Source of the DNA: DAOTXL01 sp034434895
GTDB taxonomy: Bacteria > Chloroflexota > Anaerolineae > JAAYZQ01
Direction: 5' to 3'
NCBI GenBank assembly: GCA_034434895.1
Contig: DAOTYI010000016.1
Span: 1-7,525, forward strand
Length of the DNA stretch: 7,525 bases
Shown here in pieces: positions 1-4,570 of this stretch; positions within the stretch are counted from its first letter, which is position 1, and each line of letters opens with the position of its first letter. The notes beneath the pieces are model-generated. The model was given only the letters and a program-made list of their open reading frames with translations. It searched no databases and had not been told where the DNA came from. Made by a program: the position numbers and the translations under genes.

Positions 1-5
1 GGGTT

Positions 6-61
6 GGGGGATGGGGTGAGGTCCACCCTGGCTGCCATTTATGTTAATTTAACATTGTCGA
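6..61. repeat. Intergenic repeat, copy 1 (upstream of the phosphodiesterase gene)
   Basis: This 56-bp stretch matches 1921-1976 at 48 of 56 positions with no gaps. It starts with a G-rich block (GGGGGATGGGGTGAGG). In copy 2 that block is the right arm of a hairpin; here the left arm would lie beyond the window start. It ends with an A/T-rich perfect palindrome, ATGTTAA-T-TTAACAT, at 41-55. Both copies sit 5' of a plus-strand gene. It could be a REP-like mobile repeat or a shared regulatory element; the sequence alone does not decide. Confidence 0.75.
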
Positions 62-72
62 GGTAGCTCGAC
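57..72. repeat. Short hairpin GTCGAG-GTAG-CTCGAC, copy 1
   Basis: A perfect 6-bp inverted repeat with a 4-base centre lies just before the probable ribosome binding site (GGGGA, 73-77) of the gene starting at 85. The same 16 bases recur at 1871-1886 in the comM leader. Its place next to the ribosome binding site would allow a role in translation, but this is inference. Confidence 0.6.
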
Positions 73-84
73 GGGGAATATGCG

Positions 85-1806
85 TTGAGCCTGGTGCATT
101 GGATTGTAGACCTGTTCAACGCTCTGGCTGCCTGGTATTACCGGCGCAAGTATGGGGCGGCGGCCCGACAGTTGGGACGACCGGCGCCGGAGGAGGCGGA
201 TGAGCAGCGCGGTTTTCTCATCATCGAGATTGACGGGCTGGCCTACGAGTATCTGCGCCGGGCATTGCGGCAGGGATATCTGCCCCACCTGGCCCGTCTG
301 ATCGCCGGACGAAGGCTCAAACTGGCCCGCTGGCGCTGTGGCCTGCCCAGCACCACCCCTGCCTCGCAGGCCGGCATCCTGTATGGCAACAACTGGGACA
401 TCCCCGGCTTCCGCTGGTATGATAAGGCGACCGGAGAGGCGGTCTTGTGCAAGCTGCCTGGCGTGGCGCGGACCATCCAGGAGCGGATCTCAGCCGGGCG
501 GGTCGGCCTGTTGCGTGGCGGGTCGAGCTACACCAACCTGTTCGACGGTGATGCCCGCCTGGCGCTGTTCACCCTGTCGGCCCTGGGGCGCGATCACCTC
601 TTTGAGAATGTACGGGGCCTAGGTTTCCTGATCCTGTTCGCCCTGAGTCCCCTGCGCCTCGTCCGGGTCGTCGGCCTTTCGTTGTGGACCTGGCTGGTCT
701 ACCTGGTCAGACGCCTGGCGACATGGGTGCGGGTGCGGCCCCGTAACTCCCACTTTACCTTCCTGGGCCCTCTGCTGGAGATTGTGAACAACATCATCTT
801 CCGCGAGGTGACGACCTTTAGCGTGATGGTAGACGTGTATCGCGGGATGCCGTCCATCTATGCAGCCTATACCGGCTATGACGAGATCGCCCATCATTTT
901 GGGGCCGATAGCCGGGAAGCATTCCGTGCCCTGCGCGACATTGACCGGCAGATTCGGCAGATTGACCGGATGCGGCAGCTTTATCGGCGGCGGGAGTATG
1001 ACCTGTATATCCTGTCCGACCACGGCATGACCCCGTCGGTGCCCTTCCGTCGGGCCTACGGGCAGACGCTGGAGCAATGGATCGCCGCTCACACCGGACA
1101 AAAGATGGAAGAAGCAGGGGGTGAGGGGGAAACGGAGGGGTTGTCGGAAGTCCGCATCCGCTTCCTGCTGGACGAGATCCGCCAGTTGGAGGCCCGGCCC
1201 CATCGCCCCTTGCCGGCGCAACTGTTACGGGCTGCCCGGCAGCGGTTGGAGGAACGACTGGTCGGGGAGATGCTGGCAACCGGGTGGGACCTGAACCGCC
1301 GCAACTCGATCTCGGTGCGGAATTCGGGCTCCTTGTCGCACGTGTACTTTGACGTCACCCCCCGGCCTATGGACCTGAGTGAGATCGCCCTCCTCTATCC
1401 CGGCCTGTTGGATGCCCTGGTCTGCCATCCAGGGATCGGGTTGGTGGTGGGCCGGGAAGGGGAGGAAGTGGTGATCGCCGGGCGGAGTGGCACGCTGTGG
1501 CTGGGTCCACCGGGTCGGCGGATGCAGGGGGAGAACCCGCTGGCCTCTCAGCCCGATCCGGACTGGGCGGCGGAGCAGATCGCCCGTCTGGCCCGTTTCC
1601 CTCACGCTGGCGACCTGATCCTGTTGGGAGCCTGGGATGGGGAACGGGTGGTGAGCTTTGAAGAGCAGGTGGCGTCGCACGGCGGGTTGGGCGGGCCGCA
1701 GGATTGGCCGTTTCTGGCCTTTCCGCCGGGGAAACGGATCCTGGTGAAAGGCATCGGGAATGCGGAGGAGGTGTATGTGCGGCTGCGGGGGGTGTATGGC
1801 CGATAA
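85..1806 (+). CDS. Type I phosphodiesterase / alkaline phosphatase superfamily protein, membrane-associated
   Basis: The 573-residue product has the metal-site pattern of the alkaline phosphatase superfamily (type I phosphodiesterase/nucleotide pyrophosphatase type). IEIDG gives a metal Asp at 50. LPSTTPASQ gives the probable Thr nucleophile at 90. YDEIAHH gives Asp266 and His270, LSDHG gives Asp312/His313, and ASHGGLGG gives His532. All expected two-metal ligands are present, so it is probably an active hydrolase or phosphotransferase; the substrate cannot be read. Residues about 177-210 are strongly hydrophobic with interspersed Arg and may form one or two membrane segments or a re-entrant helix, placing it at the membrane. 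No cleavable signal peptide is evident. The start is TTG at 85, 8 bases after GGGGA; an in-frame GTG at 94 is an alternative, and the ATG at 80 is out of frame. No intrinsic terminator follows. Confidence 0.85.
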   Translation: MSLVHWIVDLFNALAAWYYRRKYGAAARQLGRPAPEEADEQRGFLIIEIDGLAYEYLRRALRQGYLPHLARLIAGRRLKLARWRCGLPSTTPASQAGILYGNNWDIPGFRWYDKATGEAVLCKLPGVARTIQERISAGRVGLLRGGSSYTNLFDGDARLALFTLSALGRDHLFENVRGLGFLILFALSPLRLVRVVGLSLWTWLVYLVRRLATWVRVRPRNSHFTFLGPLLEIVNNIIFREVTTFSVMVDVYRGMPSIYAAYTGYDEIAHHFGADSREAFRALRDIDRQIRQIDRMRQLYRRREYDLYILSDHGMTPSVPFRRAYGQTLEQWIAAHTGQKMEEAGGEGETEGLSEVRIRFLLDEIRQLEARPHRPLPAQLLRAARQRLEERLVGEMLATGWDLNRRNSISVRNSGSLSHVYFDVTPRPMDLSEIALLYPGLLDALVCHPGIGLVVGREGEEVVIAGRSGTLWLGPPGRRMQGENPLASQPDPDWAAEQIARLARFPHAGDLILLGAWDGERVVSFEEQVASHGGLGGPQDWPFLAFPPGKRILVKGIGNAEEVYVRLRGVYGR

Positions 1807-1823
1807 CTCCACATCCCATTTAT

Positions 1824-1852
1824 TGGACATTTTCCCCCACCTCAAGTATAAT
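1824..1852 (+). promoter_or_regulatory. Sigma70-type promoter, likely for comM
   Basis: TGGACA (1824-1829) matches the -35 consensus at 5 of 6 bases. A 17-base spacer and a perfect TATAAT (1847-1852) follow. Transcription would start near 1859 and give a leader of roughly 318 bases before the comM ATG. The match is good for a GC-rich genome, though AT-rich intergenic DNA can give such matches by chance. Confidence 0.55.
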
Positions 1853-1868
1853 TGCCGACAGCCATCTG

Positions 1869-1888
1869 GGGTCGAGGTAGCTCGACCC
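1869..1888. repeat. Hairpin GGGTCGAG-GTAG-CTCGACCC, copy 2 of the 57-72 palindrome
   Basis: An 8-bp perfect stem encloses a 4-base GTAG loop. The inner 16 bases are identical to 57-72. No T-run follows, so it does not look like an intrinsic terminator for the upstream gene. It would fall at the start of the comM leader if the 1824-1852 promoter is used. Confidence 0.6.
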
Positions 1889-1901
1889 TGTTCGATTCGA
1901 T

Positions 1902-1935
1902 CTCACCCCTACCCCCTGTTGGGGGATGGGGTGAG
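1902..1935. repeat. C/G-rich hairpin, 15-base arms around TGTT
   Basis: The arm at 1902-1916 (CTCACCCCTACCCCC) pairs with 1921-1935 at 13 of 15 positions. The two mismatches are adjacent (TA opposite AT) and the loop is TGTT. The right arm is shared with repeat copy 1 at 6-20, so this hairpin is part of the repeated element. No U-tract follows. REP-like palindromes of this composition are common in Chloroflexota intergenic DNA as I recall them. Confidence 0.6.
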
Positions 1936-1976
1936 GTCCACCTTGACCGCCGTTTACGTTCATTGAACATTTTCGA
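1921..1976. repeat. Intergenic repeat, copy 2 (upstream of comM)
   Basis: It matches 6-61 at 48 of 56 positions. The first 22 bases (through GTCCACC) are identical, and the differences cluster in the second half. The palindrome at 1958-1968 (GTTCA-T-TGAAC) corresponds to GTTAA-T-TTAAC at 43-53. Two of the substitutions fall at symmetric positions and keep the palindrome intact. Confidence 0.75.
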
Positions 1977-1999
1977 ATTAGTTATAAAACAAGATGAGA

Positions 2000-2009
2000 G
2001 TTCATGAAC
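2000..2009. promoter_or_regulatory. Perfect 10-bp palindrome GTTCATGAAC, possible operator
   Basis: GTTCATGAAC has the same half-sites as GTTCATTGAAC at 1958-1968, with one base less in the centre. The two centres are about 41.5 bp apart, close to four helical turns. Paired similar palindromes on one DNA face could be operator sites for a dimeric repressor. No cognate regulator is in the window, so this is inference. Confidence 0.3.
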
Positions 2010-2045
2010 AACAGGCCAATTGCCCCAAACTCATCAAAAATTTTA

Positions 2046-2126
2046 ACCACCAAGACACAAAGGACACCAAGGGTACCATGCGGTTTTTTTATTCGTTTCC
2101 TTCGTTTTTCTTTGTGTCTTTGTGGT
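2046..2126. repeat. MITE/REP-like inverted repeat of the 'accaccaagacacaaag' type
   Basis: The arm at 2046-2062 (accaccaagacacaaag) is the inverted complement of 2110-2126 at 16 of 17 positions. Weaker pairing continues inward (gacaccaagg against the complement of ccttcgttttt). The central part carries a T-run at 2084-2090. Palindromes built from caagacac/gtgtcttg words are widespread in environmental bacterial genomes and are often mistranslated as short 'hypothetical proteins'. I judge it a non-coding repeat lying between the comM promoter and gene. Confidence 0.7.
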
Positions 2127-2166
2127 AAACTTTTCAGACCGGCTCTAACTCCTGTCACTGAAGATC

Positions 2167-2170
2167 GGAG
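2167..2170 (+). promoter_or_regulatory. Ribosome binding site of comM
   Basis: GGAG lies 6 bases before ATG 2177. This supports 2177 as the start, in agreement with the conserved N-terminus (MLAQVTSFAL...) typical of the family. Confidence 0.7.
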
Positions 2171-2176
2171 TCATTC

Positions 2177-3694
2177 ATGCTCGCTCAAGTCACCAGCTTT
2201 GCCCTCATCGGCCTGGATAGCACCCTGGTCTCGGTCGAGGTGGACATCAGCCGCGGGCTGCCCTCCCAGATCATCGTCGGCCTGCCCGATGCGGCCGTGC
2301 GCGAATCGTCCGAGCGGGTGCGGGCGGCCATCACCAATTCGGGCCTGGTCTATCCCCGTGGCCGGCTGACGGTCAACCTGGCTCCCGCCGACCTGCGCAA
2401 GGAAGGCCCGGCCTACGACCTGCCGATCGCCGTCGGCATCCTGCTGGCCACAGAGCAGGTGAGCGCCGATCTGTCCCGTGCCGGGCTGGTGGGCGAGCTG
2501 TCGCTGAACGGGGAGGTGCGGAGTGTGACCGGCGTGCTGCCCATGGCCGCTGCCGCCCGCGAGCAGGGGCTCACGACCCTCTATGTGCCGGCCGACAACG
2601 CCGCCGAGGCCGCCCTGGTGCAGGGCCTGGAGGTGATCCCGGTGGCCAGCCTGGCCGGGCTGGTCGGCCACCTGCACGGCTACGCGCCCATCAAACCGTT
2701 CCACAACCCGCTGCCGGCCGATGACTCCCCCCCGGTTTATCCGGTAGATTTTCGCGACATCAAGGGGCAGGAGCATGTCAAACGGGCGCTGGAGGTGGCA
2801 GCAGCCGGGGGACACAATGTGCTGATGAGCGGCCCACCCGGTGCCGGCAAAACCCTTCTGGCGCGGGCGGTCCCCTCCATCCTGCCGCCCATGACCTTCG
2901 ACGAGTCGCTGGTTGTGACCAAAATCTACAGTGTGGCCGGGATGCTGCCGGCCGAGATGCCTCTCATCCGCCACCGGCCGTTTCGCGCCCCCCACCACAC
3001 CATCAGCTATGCCGGGCTGGTGGGCGGCGGCCATGTGCCCCGGCCGGGCGAGATCTCCCTGGCCCACCGGGGGGTGCTCTTTCTGGATGAACTGCCCGAG
3101 TTCGGCCCCAAGCTGCTGGAGATGCTGCGCCAGCCGCTGGAAGACCGACAACTGACCATCGCCCGCAGCTCCGGCTCCCTGACCTTCCCCACCAATTTCA
3201 TGCTGATCGGGGCCCAAAACCCCTGCCCGTGCGGCTACTATGGCGACCCGGTCAAAGAGTGCACCTGCTCCCCGATCATGATCAGCCGCTATCAGAAGCG
3301 CATCTCCGGCCCGCTGCTGGACCGGATTGACATCCACATCGAGGTGCCGCGCGTCGAGTATGAAAAGCTGTCGGACGACCGGCTGGGGGAGCCATCGGCG
3401 GCCATCCGCGCCCGGGTGGAGGCGGCGCGGGAACGCCAGCGCCGCCGCTTCGAGGGCACAACGCTGCTGACCAACGCCGACATGGGGCCGGCCGAGGTGC
3501 GGGAGTATTGCCCGCTCGACGAGGCGGGGCGGAGCCTGCTGCGGGCAGCCATGCAACAGCTCCAGATGAGCGCCCGCGCCTACCACCGCATCCTGAAGCT
3601 GGCGCGGACCATCGCCGACCTGGCCGGCAGTGACCAGATTCAGACGGCACACCTGGCCGAGGCGATCCAGTACCGGCCGCGGCGGCAAAGCTGA
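2177..3694 (+). CDS. comM: ComM/YifB family AAA+ ATPase (Mg chelatase-like)
   Basis: The 505-residue product is the usual length for ComM/YifB and appears intact. The N-terminal domain (about 1-175) carries the characteristic VGLPDAAVRESSERVRAA segment (34-51) and LTVNLAPADLRKEG (64-77). The AAA+ core has Walker A GPPGAGKT (219-226), Walker B LFLDE (301-305) and a sensor region GAQNPCPCG around Asn348. Cys350, 352, 362 and 364 form the typical cysteine cluster, and LLDRIDIHIEVP is at 380-391. The C-terminal domain (about 400-505) ends in the helical lid with YHRILKLARTIADL. In Vibrio cholerae, ComM is a hexameric helicase that drives branch migration during integration of transforming DNA. 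Old 'magnesium chelatase' labels come only from shared AAA+ ancestry. Part of its 3' region is repeated at 4373-4501. It reads as a stand-alone unit. Confidence 0.95.
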   Translation: MLAQVTSFALIGLDSTLVSVEVDISRGLPSQIIVGLPDAAVRESSERVRAAITNSGLVYPRGRLTVNLAPADLRKEGPAYDLPIAVGILLATEQVSADLSRAGLVGELSLNGEVRSVTGVLPMAAAAREQGLTTLYVPADNAAEAALVQGLEVIPVASLAGLVGHLHGYAPIKPFHNPLPADDSPPVYPVDFRDIKGQEHVKRALEVAAAGGHNVLMSGPPGAGKTLLARAVPSILPPMTFDESLVVTKIYSVAGMLPAEMPLIRHRPFRAPHHTISYAGLVGGGHVPRPGEISLAHRGVLFLDELPEFGPKLLEMLRQPLEDRQLTIARSSGSLTFPTNFMLIGAQNPCPCGYYGDPVKECTCSPIMISRYQKRISGPLLDRIDIHIEVPRVEYEKLSDDRLGEPSAAIRARVEAARERQRRRFEGTTLLTNADMGPAEVREYCPLDEAGRSLLRAAMQQLQMSARAYHRILKLARTIADLAGSDQIQTAHLAEAIQYRPRRQS

Positions 3695-3750
3695 GTTTCT
3701 GCTCGATGGGGAGTGGTCAGGTCACAACCCCATACTTCCATTGATGAGGC

Positions 3751-3779
3751 TTGACTTCTGTGCCAGTTGCCTGTATAGT
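3751..3779 (+). promoter_or_regulatory. Sigma70-type promoter, probably the ancestral hicB promoter
   Basis: TTGACT (3751-3756), a 17-base spacer and TATAGT (3774-3779) each match consensus at 5 of 6 bases. Transcription would begin near 3786. No other plus-strand gene lies before hicB at 4054, so hicB/hicA is the likely target. The MITE at 3854-4020 now separates promoter and gene. Confidence 0.6.
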
Positions 3780-3841
3780 TCCATTGCATGCCGACAACTG
3801 CCCTGGGCCCTGTTGGCAATGCTTTCTCGAAGAGGGGGAGA

Positions 3842-3852
3842 GCCTCTGAGGG
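3842..3852. repeat. Left direct repeat of the MITE (possible target duplication)
   Basis: GCCTCTGAGGG recurs exactly at 4022-4032, just outside the other end of the inverted-repeat element. One extra G lies between each direct repeat and its inverted terminus. This is what a target-site duplication made on insertion would look like. Confidence 0.6.
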
Positions 3853-3853
3853 G

Positions 3854-4020
3854 ATAGGCATCAAGTTAAGCGACTCAAGTCGCACCTCAGCGGCCTGCGG
3901 CCAGGCGTCCACCGGCGTGGACGCCTCTGTCCGCGCAGGCGGACGGCCGGGTAGCCGAAGGCATTGCCTTCGGCTACCCGGTGCGATTTCCAGTCGCCCG
4001 CGCCTTAAGTTGACGCCTAT
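3854..4020. mobile_element. Multi-hairpin MITE-like element, about 167 bp, non-coding
   Basis: Terminal inverted repeats at 3854-3870 and 4004-4020 match at 15 of 17 positions (ATAGGCATCAAGTTAAG on the left). Inner arms continue the pairing: GCGACT...TCGCACC at 3870-3886 against its complement at 3979-3997. Inside are nested hairpins: 10-bp stem 3903-3912/3917-3926 with loop CGGC, 6-bp stem 3929-3934/3939-3944 with loop GCAG, and a perfect 16-bp stem 3947-3962/3966-3981 with loop ATT. There is no transposase gene, so movement would need one in trans. Exact 11-bp direct repeats flank it. It could instead be a chromosomal REP/BIME-type cluster, but the matched termini favour a MITE. Confidence 0.7.
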
Positions 4021-4021
4021 G

Positions 4022-4032
4022 GCCTCTGAGGG
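4022..4032. repeat. Right direct repeat of the MITE
   Basis: GCCTCTGAGGG is identical to 3842-3852. Removing the element and one repeat copy would bring the 3751-3779 promoter to about 105 bp from hicB. Confidence 0.6.
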
Positions 4033-4040
4033 AATGAGCC

Positions 4041-4046
4041 AGGAGG
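4041..4046 (+). promoter_or_regulatory. Ribosome binding site of hicB (AGGAGG)
   Basis: A full AGGAGG lies 7 bases before ATG 4054 and 10 before the second ATG at 4057, favouring 4054. The intact site suggests hicB can still be translated. Confidence 0.8.
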
Positions 4047-4053
4047 CAGCAAG

Positions 4054-4245
4054 ATGATGGCGGTAACCCTTACAGCGGTTCTGCATAAAGAAGAAGATTT
4101 GTACGTTGCAGAATGCCCAGAAGTTGGCACTGTCAGCCAGGGACATACGGTCGAAGAAGCCATTGCCAATCTGAAAGAAGCCACAGAACTTTATCTGGAG
4201 GAGTTCCCCCTGCCCTTAGTTGGCAAGCCTCTGTTGACCACGTAG
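4054..4245 (+). CDS. hicB: HicB-family antitoxin, slightly truncated at the C-terminus
   Basis: The 63-residue product carries the HicB/UPF0150 signature: a short beta strand (VTLTAVLHKEEDLYVAECPE), then VGTVSQGHTVEEAIANLKEATELYLEE. HicB proteins bind and neutralise the HicA mRNA interferase and usually autoregulate the operon. In short family members as I recall them, the motif ending PLLTT is followed by several more residues (of the type FEVAVHA). Here a stop comes directly after PLLTT, at the point where a hicA remnant begins. The last residues therefore look lost to a deletion, though most of the fold remains. Its partner toxin is broken, so it is either a relic or neutralises a HicA encoded elsewhere. 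Confidence 0.8.
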   Translation: MMAVTLTAVLHKEEDLYVAECPEVGTVSQGHTVEEAIANLKEATELYLEEFPLPLVGKPLLTT

Positions 4246-4346
4246 GATGTGTGGTACCTTTGCATCGTGAGTTGGCGATTGGCACACTGCAGGGTATTCT
4301 GAAACAAGCTGGAGTGACAGCCGAAGAGTTCATGGACAAGCTGTAG
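4246..4346 (+). pseudogene. hicA: hicA toxin remnant (C-terminal third only)
   Basis: Read in the frame ending with TAG at 4344-4346, the sequence gives GCVVPLHRELAIGTL, then QGILKQAGVTAEEFMDKL. This is the conserved C-terminal part of HicA, in which VPLHRELxxGTLxxILKQAG is typical. HicA proteins are about 60-80 residues; only about 33 remain. The N-terminal half with the catalytic His (usually in a GSH motif) is absent, as are a start codon and ribosome binding site. The remnant starts within a few bases of the hicB stop and in a different frame. One deletion from the end of hicB into the middle of hicA explains this. The product cannot be an active RNase. Confidence 0.75.
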
Positions 4347-4570
4347 GCCAGGCTCTCACCGCATATCTCCTTCGACCGGCTGGGGGAGCCATCCGCTGCC
4401 ATCCGCGCCCGGGTGGAGGCGGCGCGGGAGCACCGGCGCCGCCGCTTCGAGGGCACGGCCCTGCTGACCAACGCCGACGTGGGGCCAGGCCGAGGTGCGG
4501 GCCGATTATCCCTGGGCCGGGTCCAGTGGGAGCGTCGTAACCACCCTTCCTGCCCGTTCGTGACGCGCCG
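4347..4570. other. Gene-free segment between convergent units, containing the comM fragment
   Basis: Apart from the comM-derived piece (4373-4501), nothing is recognisable. No hairpin plus T-run terminator is evident for either the plus-strand units or the minus-strand operon that ends at 4571. Confidence 0.5.
4373..4501 (+). pseudogene. comM: comM fragment, partial duplication
   Basis: These 129 bases align with comM 3376-3503 at a constant offset of 997, with nine substitutions and one inserted base (about 92% identity). Translation gives DRLGEPSAAIRARVEAAREH, then RRRRFEGTALLTNADVGP, matching ComM residues 401-438. The inserted base (GGGGCCAGGCC against GGGGCCGGCC) then breaks the frame, and similarity ends after the AEVR codons. 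There is no start, Walker motif or C-terminus, so it is a dead fragment. It is either a diverged duplication of the local gene or the remains of a second comM brought in from a relative. Confidence 0.85.

Larger units (their letters stand above)
1807..2176. other. 370-bp intergenic region rich in promoter and palindrome signals
   Basis: No credible gene lies here. In order it holds a sigma70-type promoter (1824-1852), an 8-bp stem hairpin (1869-1888), a C/G-rich hairpin (1902-1935), repeat copy 2 (1921-1976), two GTTCA/TGAAC palindromes (1958-1968 and 2000-2009), and a MITE-like inverted repeat (2046-2126). If the promoter is used, all of these would lie in a long, structured comM 5' leader. 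Confidence 0.7.
3695..4053. other. 359-bp intergenic region with promoter and MITE
   Basis: No credible gene lies between comM and hicB. The region holds a sigma70-type promoter (3751-3779) and a multi-hairpin MITE (3854-4020) flanked by 11-bp direct repeats, followed by the hicB ribosome binding site. Confidence 0.7.

Noticed and set aside
1869..1935. Intrinsic terminator for the phosphodiesterase gene
   Set aside because: The hairpins are strong but neither is followed by a T-run.
1983..1988. TATAAA as a -10 box for comM
   Set aside because: The only plausible -35 (TTGAAC, 1963-1968) is 14 bases away, too short; 1824-1852 is a much better match.
1958..2009. LexA/SOS box
   Set aside because: The half-sites are GTTC...GAAC with a 2-3 base centre, the reverse arrangement of the Gram-positive GAAC-N4-GTTC box, so I do not assign LexA.
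2004..2369. 121-residue plus-strand open frame containing TTKTQRTPR...LRFSLCLCG
   Set aside because: This peptide pattern is the usual artefact of translating the inverted repeat at 2046-2126, and the frame then runs into comM in the wrong phase.
2171..3688. 505-residue minus-strand open frame opposite comM
   Set aside because: It mirrors comM codon for codon in GC-rich DNA, has no recognisable family and is rich in Gln/His/Gly as expected for an antisense shadow.
3903..3981. CRISPR array or tRNA within the palindrome cluster
   Set aside because: The units are hairpins of different sequence, not direct repeats with spacers, and no cloverleaf or T-loop sequence is present.
3788..4057. 89-residue plus-strand open frame between comM and hicB
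   Set aside because: It is made mostly of the MITE hairpins, has no ribosome binding site and resembles no family.
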